DNA of 64,000 nucleotides, taken from Lytechinus variegatus (Eukaryota > Echinodermata > Echinoidea > Temnopleuroida > Toxopneustidae). The notes under the pieces were generated by a model. It was not told the origin of the DNA, made no database searches, and worked only from the letters and a program-made list of their open reading frames with translations. The translations under genes were made by a program, and so were the position numbers. The DNA is taken from the NCBI RefSeq assembly GCF_018143015.1, contig NC_054740.1:39585180-39649179 (forward strand), read 5' to 3'. This document shows, one piece after another, positions 12,701 to 27,700 of this stretch (its first letter is position 1; every line of letters starts with the position of its first letter).

Positions 12701-15700
12701 TGGCATTTCAAACGGAAAATCACGGAAAACATATTTTCCCTCAAAATACACAGAATAGCAATAGAAATTACTCCAAAATCACAACAAAATGAGAATATCA
12801 GTGGCCACAAAATCCCAGAAAACACAATCTCTCTTTGCTACAATCATGACAATTCACACATCGTGACTGCACTCGACATCATCACACTCGATTGTACCCC
12901 GCGCCCGTACCCAACTTGCCCATATCGTACCGGCCGGCACGGCAGGGTTGGGCTTCACATGCACACATGACATACTGCTCCAACTGCACGGTCGTGTGTT
13001 GCTGCCCTCTACGTTTGAAGATGTAAAAGCACGATATCAACAATTAAGTAGGATGTTAAGATGAAATTGTGATTCAATTAAAATCCAAGATGGCAGATTG
13101 GCAAAAGTCGTTGACTGATGATAACGATGTCCAAAAAGTCCCAAAATACATCGATGAAATTTAATTGCACCGTAAAATAATGCTAATAATGTAAAAGGTG
13201 AGGATGTATGCATGCTAAATGTGTTTGAAAAAAAAATGATGCACCCGCATAGATCCGATTAGAACGGATTCTATTGTATTAATTGTTGGTACAGTAGCAC
13301 TAGCAGATACAAATTTTGACCAGCGCGAATGTACATGTTGTGATTCTGCTATTCAATGCGTAAACGGAATTGTCACTTTTCCGTGTGTACAAAGTCTATG
13401 GGGAAACGGAATTTCCGTTTTCTGACATGCTGAAACGGAATTTGAGATTTTCTGGAACGGAAAAGGCAATTTTTTGAAACGGAAAATAACTGTCCCTACT
13501 TTAACAACGAGGCTTAACTTAACAAGGGAAGGTTGCAGAAAGAGTTGCAGTTAATATAAAAATCAAGTGCAGTGCCCTGTCTTACAAAGAGTTGTGAGTG
13601 ATCCGACCAACCATGGATAGCCAGCAATCATGGCAATGTCAACACTTAAAGGAGAATGAAACCATTGGAACAAGATAGCTTGTGTGAAAACAGAAAAATC
13701 AAAGAAACAGATCAACAAAAGTTTGAGAAAAATCGGACAAATAATGAGAAAGTTATGAGCATTTGAATATTGCGATCACTAATGCTATGGAGATAGCAAA
13801 TTGGCAACGTGACAAAGATGTGTGAAGTCACTGATGAACAACTCTCCCCATTACTTTAGTATATATTTCACTTGAATTGCCTCTTTTATCACATCTATCC
13901 ATAGATCATGTGTTCTTTCTACATGAGGGCATGTAATACATATTTTTTAAGAATACATCATGGATAAAGAGTTTGCATCATCACAAGAAAAAGCAAAAAG
14001 AGACATTTTAAGGGTATTTTATAGTCCACCAAAGGGAAAGTTGTTCATCAGTGACATCACACATCCTTGTCGCATTGCCAATGGGAGGATCTCCATAGCA
14101 CTAGTGATTGCAATATTCAAATGCTCATAACTTTCTCATTATTTGTCCGATTTTTCTCAAACTTTTTTTATTCTTATTCTTTGATTTTTCTGTTTCTACA
14201 CAAGCCTATTTGTTCCAAAGGTTTCATTCCCCTTTAAAATGTCATTTTGTTCAGAATATTTTCCAGATAGGTCCTACATGTAGATCTATATACATTCATT
14301 GTTCTCTTGAAGATTCAGTCTGATTCTCTTTGTTTACTAAGGATATTACGCAAATTTCCTTTAGAAAAACTTACTTTAGAAAAACTGGTATGGATGGATT
14401 TCCAATACAGTTAGGATTGATTGGATCAATCGTAACTCTATGGAAATCCATCAGTGTCATAATTTTTTTCTACAGGAAATTTGCACAATGTCCTTCGTAA
14501 ACAAAGAGAAGCACAGTGAATTTTCAAGAAAACAATGAATGCATGAATATACATCATAGTTGAAAAATATTTTGAACAAACATGCAAAATAGATGTTGAC
14601 ATTGCCGGCCATCCATAGTTGTGATTGATTGGATCAATTGTTACTCTTTGTATTAAGACAGGGCCCTGGTCTCTATAAGTACACACACACATGAATGGTA
14701 GTGTTCTGAGAAAATAAATACAAAATTTGGTTATAGTTTTGCTTCCCCCATCTGTATATCAAATAAAATGAACATCCCTGACCAAGGAGAAAGAAATCAG
14801 CTATGCTTTTTAATACTTTGTTAATTTTCTTCTGTGGAGGTCTATACTTTTACTAAACCTACTAGTAGGCCTATATAGATCTACTCAGGTCCATAAAGTG
14901 ATAAAACTCACATTGCATCAATTTCATTGGCAAAAAATGTGCACTTTATGCACCTGTAGATTTCTAGAGTCTTTGTCCAAGTTTTTCAAGAAATAGATCT
15001 AGATTCTAGGTCTCAATACTAGGCCTAGATCTACTTAGACATTTTAAAAAGTTCAATGTTGAAATTATATCAATAGTTAGGCCTATATAATATAAAAATT
15101 ATATTACTAACAGGAATTACAAAAACTAAGATAAATTTAACAAAAAAACGACATAACAAATTAATTTCTAAATTATGCAGAATTTAGAAAATAACTTTTA
15201 AAAATAAACACAACACTGCCGATTACATGCAAACTAATACCAAAATGATGAAATACATCATGTATAAAAATAAATGGAAAGAATCTTAAAATATACCAGG
15301 CTCTATGTCCATTAAGAGAGAACAGGTATAACGTCTGCCCTTATCCGATCAGTTTAATAGCACAACTGAATTAACCCGGGCAATACTTGCAGGCCTATAC
15401 ACTTCAAAATCAATTTTTCCATCCACTCCCAGGGATTGTGACAGGGCATGGGACAGTCCCTCCATGGTCATGTGATCCACATGTGCGAACCCATGGCCAT
15501 AGTAAACAACCGGTACACATGTATTGAGTGTGCTCCATGCACCGTCGCACAGCATCAGGACCCAATCACAAACACATGTACAGTGAACAGTACATATCTG
15601 CTAGTCTTGATCAACAGACACTAGCATAACAAAACTTAGACCTACATTGTTGCATAATTTTGAAAAGCTATTATAAACTAAAAAGTATAAAGCTACATGT

Positions 15701-18700
15701 ATCAATGCCCATTGTGTAATTTGTCACATTAATACTTTGGGCTATTCCACTGTTACGTTACATTTTGAGGCACCTTGACTCATGCATAGTTGGAGCTGTT
15801 ATTATTGATAGGAACTAAACATCTCCTTATCACACCATACATGTAGTACAAAGTCTGACTATCATTTCATTGTATAAAAACAAAACTTTGAAAATTTTAT
15901 TATGCTCATGGTAAATCTTTGAAATGTGTCAGTTACGTTACATGAATTGGACGTGCATAAAATGAAAAGTTGACATAAGTGAAAAGTCTCCTTATACATG
16001 TACAAGGCTTTTATGAAAGTTGATTATATCCATTTCAAAGAAGTATATTTATAGGGAGACAAACTTTGTATAAAATTAAAAAATAAAGAACACATGGTTT
16101 TTACTAGGGGTGCAGATAAAGTGGTTACTCACGTTACATTTTGTCCATGTATGGTCAAGAACATAAATGTCACTAAAAATTCAATTATGTGTGTAAAATT
16201 CACGTTTCTGTTTCTGTAATATGAGTAGGATTTTAGACACCAGTTTATGTTTGAAGTTAACATTTCTGAATAAGTTTCCTCCTCTCTTATACTTTATATT
16301 GGTCAGTATATTGGTAATGTGTTCACTAAACTGTAGGAGATCTGGCTTGGGCTGTGTAAATTAAAAAAAAATGTAAAACCCTCAACATCAATTAAAGAAC
16401 CAGCTATAAGTATAAATAAGGCAAACACAATTTATAGTTCAGATCAGCTATACAGTACAAAGACACATTGAGCTTCCATTTCTTGATACTCAGTGTCATT
16501 TTTGATCTGCATTTTGACTGTACTATACAATACAGCTAATTAAAATGTGTCTGTAAATTTTAAGTGCCTGCTATTATTAGCAATTTAGACAGTAGATCTA
16601 GTTTCTTTGACATGAAGAGTGTCAGTAAAATTGATCCTTGCAGAATGGCTGTCAAAGTAAAAATGAGATCCCGATACAAGTACATAATCAATGGTAAATG
16701 AAAAAAAAGGTAGAAACTGAACAACCAATCACACCATCATATCAGGATTAGAAAAGGAGCAGGTTCTTCAAACTCAATGCAAATTCTGTTTAAAATCGAA
16801 AATCATAAATGTATGATTATTTTTAGTTTTGCTGGTCTACAAGCATTTATTTTATGCTGTTTAAGATCTCAGAAGTGTCCCCAACAAATTTAATTGAAAA
16901 AAACAATGGAAAACAAAAGGTAAAAAAACAAACAAGGAAATACATAAAAAATGCATAAAACAATAAAATAAATAAGAAATTTGATCTGATATCACAATTT
17001 TTTTCAAGTAACTTGCTAGGAACACAAAAAAGAGTTTTATACAAAAATTTGGAACAATTGGAGCTTTATTTAGGGTGTACATGTAAGAGGGATAAGTATG
17101 ATTTTGGTTACTAATTATAAATGCATAAATTAGCATAGATTGCTTAAAGAGAAATTCCAGTAGTTGCAGTAAACACTGATTTCATGAGAAAGTCTGTAAA
17201 ACAAGGCTTAATTGTCAGTATATCATCGAGGATCTAGATCTGGTACAGTTACATTAACTGAAATTTGTAAAATCTTGAAATCTACGCTGAAAAATGTTCA
17301 CACCGAAGATCCCTACACAGATAAGCGCACGTGGGACAATGTATAATTATTGCTTAGAGCGTCGGGCCCGACGCTCTACCCGAATCCTGTGCTTATTTGC
17401 TGATTTCTCAGCAATTACACAATTTCTTCCAGAATCCTTTGGCACATGGGTTTTATTTATACAAACAGACACTTTGGTGGTCATTTCATTGGATTCTGTA
17501 CGAACTCATTTTGATATCGTTACCAAAACTAGGGCAAGTCCAAGAAAAGGTCACCCGAGAAGGCAAAATTTCATCTTTAATTTAAGAAGTTATCTTTGGT
17601 GAGGTAAGAAAGCCCAAATGTTGGATTTTAAAATTTCATTAAGAAGAATTTGATAATATGCATATTTATGCTAATTTGGGGCACCTAATTTGCATAATTG
17701 GTAAAATGGGCGTTACGTATGGGACAATTATGAAAACTCATAGAAAATAAAAACAAAACTTGTGAGATTTAGTCATAGGTCAATAAGGTGGGACATGGAC
17801 CCCCTAACATCTTATTACTTTTGGGGGAAAAAAAGTGGTGTCATCTAATTAATTATGCAAATTAGGTTTTGTATAAGGATGGAATGTCCCATACGTAACA
17901 TTTTGAGGATATTTTTTAAAGTTATTTCTCATAATACAATACTTGTATTGTTGCATCTCTGGGAAGTTCTAATTTATAAAGTATGAAAATGTTATACCCA
18001 AAAAAGTTTTAAAAATAGAGTTTACTTTTTAATTAAAAGTTAATTAAAAATTTGTTACGTATGGGACATGTTACATGGGACATTTACACACAATGTCAAT
18101 GGGGAGATTTGTGTACAAAGTGAATGGAGAAAAACAAATTTCAAGAGTGCTCTACAAAGTGATTATTTACCTTTTCTTTCGTTTTTAAAGACTTATTTGT
18201 TATGAATAATGATTAATGAAAACAATTGAAGCGAAAAAATTGTGAAAATGGAAAAATATGAAAAAAATTAAAAACAATAGAAATACATAAGAAATTCATG
18301 AAACCATGAAAAACAAGAAAAAAATGTTGAAATGGCTAATTTTCCTCTTCAGTCATATCAAATATGTCTCAATAGAACATTTTATTAAAGGCAGAAACTC
18401 TTTTGTTATTTCCATATTTTAAATTTTTCAATTTTTTGAATTATGGGGAAAATTGTGTACGTTCTCTATGGGGACAAAATGTCCCATACATAACTGTCCC
18501 ATACGTAACATGTCATTAATTTGTTTAATTAGAGGGATTTGGCTTATGACATGAAACTTGCCTCAGATATACTAGAGCAGGGGTTCTCAAACTACGGCCC
18601 GCGGGCCGGATCCGGCCCGTGGAGCTCCTCAATCCGGCCCGCGAGACTCTGCTGGTTTCCTTTTTTTTATCGCTTTTAAGTAATAATATGAAACATAGCC

Positions 18701-21700
18701 CATAACTCAATATGATTACATTGTGTATCCATGTCGATCTTACTGTAATAAAAGTATGGCAGTCGAATAAATTTGTCTTTTAAAAGAAGTTTCGTGGAGT
18801 CTTTTCTGTCTATTCTACTTTCTTATTAGATCACCTGCGGTAAATTGAAAAAGTAGTTTCACATCAAACGTTGATAACACATTGCATTTGAAAACACGTG
18901 CGCACACATTCGCACACCGCTTGCGATCAATTTTGCTCTATAATGTAAACTTGATTGCTGGTTGATTTCTGCGGATTTTCTCAGGGGTAGTCAACATTAA
19001 TTGTTAGCTAGGTCAAGATGGCATCAAATTCTGCAAAGAAACGAAAGGTGGACGCTGAAAATCGTGTTTTCAATGAAGAATGGACGGACAAATATGCATT
19101 TATTTTGCCGCAATCGAGCACAAGGCCGATGTGTTTGATTTGCTCGGAAACTGTCAGCGTTTCTAAAAATGCTAATTTAAAGCGTCACTACGATTCCAAG
19201 CACAACCGATTTGAGCAACAATACCCACAGAACACAGAGATAAGGGAAACTAAAATAAATCAGTTGAAATCTTCCTATGAATCTTCCAGCAGCCAGTTTG
19301 TTAGATGTGTGACACAACAACAAAAAGCAACTGAAGCTTCCCTCCGTGTGGCCTGGGTTCTGGGTAAAAACAAGAAACCGTTTACTGATTCAGAACTAGT
19401 GAAGGAATGTTTGAATGAGGTTGTTGATTCCATGTTTACAGGGAAGGAAAGACAGGATTTATCAGATAAATTCAAACAAATTCCATTATCCAACAGCACT
19501 TCTACTCGGAGAACAGAACTACAGGCGGATGATGTTCTGCAGCAACTGACTGGTGATTTGAACAATGCAGAATACATTGCCCTTGCATTGGATGAATCAA
19601 CTGATAACACAGATAAAGTACAACTTTGTGTCTTCGTCAGATACTTCAGTAAGGCCAAAGCTGAAATTTGCGAAGACATACTTGGCCTAATACCACTGCT
19701 TGGTCGTACAAGAGGAGAGGATATTTATGAAGCCATCATGGAGATGCTACGAGACAGGGGAATCGATATCAAGAAAGTTGTGTCAGTTGCAACTGATGGT
19801 GCGCCAGCAATGATTGGGAGAGAGAAGGGAGTTGTTAGCCGTTTGAAAGAGCATCAACCACACATGTTGTCCTATCACTGTATCATACATCAGTCAGTAT
19901 TATGTGCCAGTCTTGGGAATGAGTACGCAGATGCAATGGAAACCATCATGAAACTAGTGAACTACTTGAGAGCATCTTCTGCACTTCAGCATCGTCTCCT
20001 GAGATCATTCCTGAATGAGGTGAAGAGAATACTTATCTATTTCAAGACATTGGTTATTCGTCATTATTTGTATTATCTTTCAGTATATCTCAGTATAAAA
20101 AATTTCTGGACCTGGTGTAGAATAAATCGAAAATATTTCTGTACAATTTGTATTAAACATCTCAGAATATGCGAAATAAATACACACAAAATACAAAAAA
20201 CATAGATAGATACATTACCTCCAGATCTCTCTTGTTAATACATGTTCAAACCAAAAAAATCCAATAATATTGAAAGATAAACGTAGATAGAGACCAGGGA
20301 GGAAGAAATCTAAACTTTATCAACAAATAGAATAAGCGCCTGTATGAAGAATGGTCCATCACAAATTATTAAACTTATCATTCCCTTTTTCTAACCAGGT
20401 CAATGCATCTTATGATGACTTACTCCTTCATAACAATGTAAGATGGCTAAGTAAGGGACAGGTCCTGGGAAGGTTCTGGGCCATTAAGAAAGACCTTGAA
20501 ATGTTTCTGTCACAGCAGACTACTGCCAAAGCCAGGCAGTTCCTGGACTATCTCCGTGATGACAACAAAATGGAACTTGTGGCTTTCCTGGTGGACATAA
20601 CATCTCATTTGAATGAGTTTAATCTCAAGCTCCAAGGTCAGGGCAGTACTGTGTGTGACCTGATGACAGCTGTGCGTTCTTTTGAGAGGCGACTGGAGCT
20701 CTTCAAGAATGATATCACAGAGGCACACCTCCATTTCCCAACTCTACTTGGTCACACTAATGGCAATCATCATCATGACCATGTTTCATTCCTGGAGAAA
20801 TTGGCTGACAATTTCAAATCTCGCTTCAGTGACTTTTGTGTAGGGAAGCAAGTACTTCTTTGCATCGGGTCACCATTCCTTGTGAAGGACCTTGTGGAAC
20901 TTTCAAGAGAGACCACGAGCATCTTCCCATGGGCAAACGCTGGGAAACTGCAGACAGAAATGATTGATCTCCAGGAGAATTTGTCTCTGAAGGAGAGTAG
21001 TTGTGATCATGTGACTTTCTGGACAAAGGTGGTTCCAGCAACATCATTTCCAACATTGCACAAAGTGTCTATTGCTGTTCTCACCATGTTTGGATCTACA
21101 TACAGGTGCGAAAGTGCATTTTCCACAATGAACATTTTAAAGAACTCGTACCGAAGCACCTTGACCAGTGAACATTTGCACCAGTGCCTTCGTCTGGCAA
21201 TTACACATTTTGTGCCAAGGTTCAAGCAACTTGTTGCTGACAAACAGTGTCACTTTTCCCATTGAAAGTGACTAAGAGACTGGCACCCTTATTAGAGTCT
21301 GCAAGAGACATATATACTCCATTATCCAATCTAATTTGACTACAAAAAATATTGATACTTCAAGACATTATCTGTCTCCTTAATACCAGGTATGTATAGA
21401 TACAATCTAGATTTATTTTAAAAAGTACTACAATATTTGTTATCATCACTATTGACTCTTGCTGTATTTTGAAATCTTTTTTAATTTTGCCTGTGTTCCA
21501 AATGAAAATGTTATAAATTTGTTGGATTAAAAGCTCCCAAAATAAGGGCCAGAATGCCAAGTGAGAATCTAGGACCCCGGCCACAAGGGTCTTTGCGCTT
21601 CGCGCACATTTTTTTTCTAAGTACCCACTTGACCCTGGCCCTTTCAGGTTTACTTGGAGTCTCATCTGGCCCTTCAAAGAAAAAGTTTGAGAACCCCTGT

Positions 21701-24700
21701 ACTAGAGTATTGTGACTTCTATCACACTAAGTTACAAGTTGCCAAATGAAATACTTTCAGAGAATTCTCAACTTGAAAAAAATGTTTTAAAAATTGTCTT
21801 TTTTCTGCGTCCCATACGTAACGGCCCATCTTTTCTCTACGCTAAAAGGTCAAGGTCACATCTCACCATTTTTTGCATGATTATTCTTCTCCTAGACGTC
21901 TACCATCATGAGGGTATTCAATCTAATTGAAGTCAATTAACACTATTTTTCAGGTCATTAAAGCTTCTGAAATGTCCCATACGTAACGCGCGCGAATTCT
22001 TGGACTTGCCCACTAGCATTTACCTTTAACAGAGCTGCCAACCTGAAAAGGAACATTTCAGTACCGGTATTTTTGAAGCTGAAAATCAGTATTTCGGTGA
22101 GGAAATCAGTATTTTCAAAAAATACCATAGGACCACACATACAACTGAAACTTTAGAAATCAGTATTTTACATGAAACTATCAGTATTCTTCTCACTTTT
22201 CAGTACTAAATACTGAAAATCAGTACTACTTGGTAGCTCTGCTTTAATACCAATTTGCATGAAGTGAATTACTGTATAGTTTTGTATCTTTTGCATCCAA
22301 CACAGGAAAAAAATGCTCAAAAGAGCCCTCTAAACTAAAAATTCCCATTTATCACAATGTCAAAATGTATCTTCTGTAGCAGATTAGAAAGTTGCGAACA
22401 GTAGGCCCCCCCCCAAAAAAAAAAAAAATTACATATATACAGTGCGTCCAACAAAAAATGAATGCGAAATTTAGAAATGATTTATCATAGTTTAATCCTG
22501 AATACAACAGACAAATGACCTACCAATGTAAAGATTAGAATCTCCTCTTTCATCTTAACTTATAAATTATTCCTCATTCATGCATGAGTAAGCAAAAAAT
22601 ATGAAGAAAGGATCCAATAAACTCATTTGGCAGGGGGGATCTGAATTTCAAAAGAAAATCACATGCCTAAAGTTCAATACAGGTGTATCTGCTCTTTTAT
22701 TTGATACCTTAATCACAGAAAATAGTCAAGAAGTAAAAAAGTTCTGCTTCCTCAAAACAATGCTTGTATTTCCATACTTTCGGTAAATAAACATGTTTTC
22801 ACCGGTTTTCCCACAGAAACTATCGCACGGTTAAAGACTTAATGCATGGCTGATCGTCAACAAAACGGAGTGTCGAGTGATTCTGAACACTAGCCTGTAA
22901 AACCTTTTCATTTTATGAAATTATTGAAATTCAAGACTTATTTCAAATAACCAGAACTTTGTTATTTCTTGACCATTTTCTGAAATTGAGGTATCAAATC
23001 ATAGAGCAGATAGCCAGATATTGAACTAATAATATGATTTTCTTTTTGAAACCCAGAATCCCAGATACAGCCTGCCGAGTGACTCTTTGATATCCCCTCT
23101 TCAAATTGTTTTTGCCCACTCATGCGTGAATGATGAATAATCTAAGTAATTTCAGATGAAAGAGGAGATTCTAAGCCTTACAATGGTAGGTCATAAAGAT
23201 TAAGTCATGATAAATCATCAATAAATCTTGGCTTCGTTTTTTGTGGGACGCACTGTATATACATGTAGATAAAAAAAAATAATAATTTCTTGCCTGATCC
23301 AACGGTGGATAATGTACGTGTTACGGTATATGATTAAAAAAGTTGCTGTTTACTTTCATGGATGCACATCATGCACATGATCATGAAATGTAATTACGTA
23401 CACAACATCAATCAATTTCTACAAAGAGATACATGTATACTGCATACTTTGGACTGATATTTGACAGATCAAACAACAGTATACAAAAGTAGTCAGTCTC
23501 AATTTCCTTTACCTTTGCCTCATGATCTGAATGTAGGCCAGCAGGCCTGTAATAGCACTATGCATTTTTAATACCACATGGCGTAAATCTTAACAATGTT
23601 GCGATCGATAAAATATGCAATATGATCTTTTGACCCCTTGATGACCTTTGACCTATTACCGGACCTATTATAAGACATTTCAAAAACTAAACCTTGTTTA
23701 CATGTACACTGTATGATTCAATGCTGACGAGGCTGCCGTCACAAAAAAGATAATTTTCAGTTTATTTCACTCTCGTTTTACATGTACCTACGTGTAAGTC
23801 AACACATGGGAATACAATATTTGTACATCATCTGAACAGTTTTCAAAGAAATGTGGAAATTAGATCATGCATTTCATGGATGTAAAGATGTGAAATGTGA
23901 AATTTCAGCAAATTTTGGAGTAGGTTTTTTTTTTGTCCCATACAGTGAAAACAGTTGTTCATATAGTCCTGAAAACGTTTTATGCTTTTAACAACCATTT
24001 GAATGGCATTTAAAGTTTTGAATTCAGTCCTAATGGATACTTGGGGCTGAAATAAAAAAGTTGAAATAAAGCTCACCTGTGGTTGCTGTTGTTGGTTGTT
24101 GAGTAGTAAGGCGACCAGATTGGTAAGCTCTGACGATACACTCACACTCCCATTGTTGACCGCTTCCGTTGACTTGGGTGCCACAATAACCTGCTGAGGC
24201 TGATTCTGCTGAGCAATCTGCAAGTCGGGCACTTGTTGCAGTGACTGTTGCTGTTGCAGCAACTGTTGCTGTTGTTGTGCTTGCAACAACTGCTGTGCCT
24301 GCTGCTGTTGTTGTAGCTGCAGCTGCAGGGTCTGCTGCCCTTGTGGTTGGACCAGTTGTGGCATCTCCTGGTTGTTGAACATGCCGGTCAATTCTTCCTC
24401 GCTCATCCCCAGGAGGCGCTCTTCGGAAAGGTCCGAGTAATCTGTCATGTTCATGTTGAAGGACAAGTCTGAGAAACTCATGTCCTCTGCAAAAAAAAAA
24501 TGAACATCAAATCATTTGTTTTGCATCTACTCTCAATTTTCAACAGACCTGTTTAATTTTTTTTGTGCTTCCTTTTTGGCAAACATCACATGTACAGGGT
24601 GTTTCGTTATAATTAGCATCATTATTCTGAACCAAAAGCTTTAGTCTCTGTTTCAACAGTTGTTCCACTGGACTATATCTTGTTTTACTACAATCCCTCC

Positions 24701-27700
24701 ATACACTGGAGTCATTTGTCACTCTGTAAAGGGAACCTAGGTGACTTCATATAATACAAGTCAATGAAGTCATGCAGGTTCCCTTTACAGCGTGACAAAA
24801 TGACTCCAGTCTATGGATGGGTCGTAGCAAAACAAGATGCAGTCCAGTGGAACAACCCGGTTAATTTTAACAGATACATTATACAGATGAGATACATTAT
24901 TTCGTTAATCTCTAAAATTTGTCAAGTACTACAGAACATTATCAACTGAAAGATTTTGGAAAAGAAAATGAAATTCATGTTAAATCGTAACTCAAAGTCA
25001 AATCGTTAGATGCGCAGACTTGGCCTTGGCAGTAGAGGTGCACGGCCAATATGGGAGACTCTCTCCAATATGGGAGATTATCTCCCATATTGGAGACTTG
25101 CTTTGCAAAAGGACAAAAGAAACAACATTTTAGTGAAACAACATCAACAAAAGCATATTTTCCACCCAAAATGTTGTCTCACTGAGGTCAGAAGCCCATT
25201 TGTCTTGTGTGTGATTGACAACAAAAATCCTTATCAAAACAAAAGTAGACGGTGAAAAGGGGTAATTTTTCATGAGATGAGGAATCTGCTTATCACATTT
25301 TTATTTGCTGCCGAGGTAATCCTTTTGCAGCAAATGTAAACAAAGGAAATTGGTCTCCAAAACTGGAGATTGTCTCTGAAATTGGATAGCCAAATTCTTT
25401 ACAAAAGTCTCTGATATTGGAATCGATATTATCTCCCAGTCCCACATTGGAAACAGAGTCCAATATTGGCCATGCGCCTCTACTGCTTGGGGACCACCAT
25501 TAATATAAGGAACGTTATAACTGAAAGATTTTGTGTTAGGTGCGCAGACTTGGGGCCCACCATCATAAGTTAATACAGAAGTTCAAGTTAATCTTACAAA
25601 AAAAAATATTTCAATTTTCCTTAAAAAGGCTTATAAACTTTTTATTTTAAACTAAATGTTTTTTACTTTCATCATCAATCAATGTCTCAACTCAACTCTC
25701 ATGTCCGATATCAATTGATCATCACGTTGGTGGACTACTAAGATTTTAGGGCCAAACTTTTGGGAACCACTCGTAGATTTACATGCGCACTTGTGCTTGT
25801 GTACAAAGTGAATGGAGGTGGAAATAGGAAACCGTGCGTGTGACTGAATAAAGCGCTGCTGTGTGAAGTTAACGGTGGTTCCCAATATCACGATAATGCC
25901 GATTTTAGTGAAACATATACCAGTGAAAAGAGAAATAAGGGCCAAATCGTGGTTTTGGAAACCACTCAGATTTGTGTACCGGTACGCGCATTTGTGTACA
26001 AAGTGAATGGAGGTGGAAATAGGGAACCGTGCGTGTGTAGCAGCTCATGTTAGCTGTGGTCTGTTTGTTAAATAATATTGCAGTTTAGATAGACTTGTAA
26101 ATAAGGCTCATTTTGGTTTTATATAATTCCGTTAGCGCAACCGCCTAAGTCTTAGGACCTTTTATTCTCCTTCAGCTCCTTTGTTTACAAACAATAAAAT
26201 TCTCCCACGCTCTGTCCGTGACCTTTTTAGGCCCACGTGACTCTTTGTTGTTTCTCGCCACGGGCACGCGCGCGCCCATTTTTCTGGATGCGCGCATTCC
26301 TTTCTTTTGACATTTCCTTGACTGGCGGTGGTTGCGGTAGCGATGTACGTTCCTGGTGTGCTAAATCAACTTTTGGAGGTAATTTTATGCTCGTAATTCG
26401 TAGTAATCCATTTGTTTCTTTAAGAGATTGTATTAGATAGAGAGATTTTTAAATTATGGTCCTTAGTCTTATCCTAGATTTCTGGCTAGCAATCACAGTC
26501 TTTTTATATGGATAGATTTTTGATGAATAACAAACACATTTTAGTCCTTCTCGGACATTTTTCCTTTCTGTATTTGCTTGGCTGTGATTGGTCAGATATT
26601 TTTTAGCTTTCTGATTGGTGCGTTTTACACCAATCTGATTGGACTAAAGTCTTGTTTGGTAGAAAATTTGGCGGATTGTTGGAAATGATCAGTAGAGAAG
26701 TTGGAGACTTAGCGTGAGGTCAACAAGGGCTCTGCTCTTAGTCTTAGCTCTCTTCATTAATTTTTCTTCGTCTCGGTAGCATCGCTCAATGCACTGAGCT
26801 TGCTTGGCTATTTGAGAACAACTTCATCAAACTTCATTTCATGGATTTATTTCGCCAACCGTTTTGGATCTATTTACTTTGAAATAGATCTAGAGGTCTC
26901 GTTTCTTATTGAGCGATGGACTTGAATTTCGACTGCTCTTCTTAGTAATTGTTTTCTCATCATCGAACAATATCTTCTTCGTCGACCCCATCGAATTTAA
27001 CTTTATTCGATCAACGACATCGAAGTCGAACATTGTCATTATCTTCTTCATCAACCTCATCGAATTTAACTTTATTCGATCAACGACATCGAAGTCGAAC
27101 ATTGTCATTATCTTCTTCGTCAACCTCATCGAATTTAACTTTATTCGATCAACGACATCGAAGTCGAACATTGTCATTATCTTCTTCGTCAACCTCGTCG
27201 AATTTAACTTTATTCGATCAACGACATCAAAGTCGAACATTGTCATTATCTTCTTTGTCAACCTCATCGAATTTTACTCTAGTCGATTACGACATCGAAC
27301 ACTGTCATCTTTTTCGTCAACCTCATCGTCGAACTTTAGTCGAAGTCGAACTTTGGCATCATCTTAATCGTCAACCTCGACCATCGAATCCTCGAGTTCT
27401 TCGTCATCTGTCTTCACACCGGACTTTCGTCTTTCTTAATTCGCTCTCCACGACTATTTCGCCTTAGTTTCGGACATTTAACTTTTGGATCTAACAATCG
27501 GATTTTTAATACTTGGAATATGATTTCTTTTTCCTTGGCACAACTTATGTAAGTAGACATGGTAGATCCTAGTTATAAATAGCGGCGGTCTTTCGCTATA
27601 GAAATAGACCACTTTATTATTGTTCTTGTATTTCTTGATTGGTAACTAGCGGCGGTCTTTCGCTATAGAAATAGACCATCTTAGCCTAATCTCTTGATTG

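Larger units (their letters stand above)
17532..22011. mobile_element. Non-autonomous DNA transposon (about 1.35 kb before it received a hAT insertion)
   Basis: Perfect 15-bp terminal inverted repeats GGGCAAGTCCAAGAA (17532-17546; inverted at 21997-22011) are flanked by the 4-bp duplication ACTA (17528-17531, 22012-22015). The empty site is visible in the MITE copy at 47459-47865. The interior carries several copies of GTCCCATACGTAAC on both strands. A 4-bp target site with GGG ends would fit Sola2, but this is inference; no transposase of its own is seen. Confidence 0.8.
17144..22029 (+). mobile_element. MITE (about 402 bp of its own sequence) split by a later insertion
   Basis: The pieces are 17144-17531 and 22016-22029, plus the duplicated ACTA. 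Together they match the unbroken copy at 47459-47865, including both TTAA-ended termini (TTAAAGAGAAATTCCAGT; TTACCTTTAA). The interior holds a 20-bp perfect palindrome at 17357-17376 centred on GGGCCC. It is the outermost layer of a three-level nest in SREBP intron 2. Confidence 0.85.

Noticed and set aside
17294-17602. Plus-strand 102-codon frame
   Set aside because: It lies across the MITE and the edge of the inserted element, and related copies do not keep the frame.
26909-27467. Long overlapping open frames on both strands in SREBP intron 1
   Set aside because: They are produced by the 69-bp tandem array, whose length is a multiple of three; the same 23-residue unit is simply repeated.
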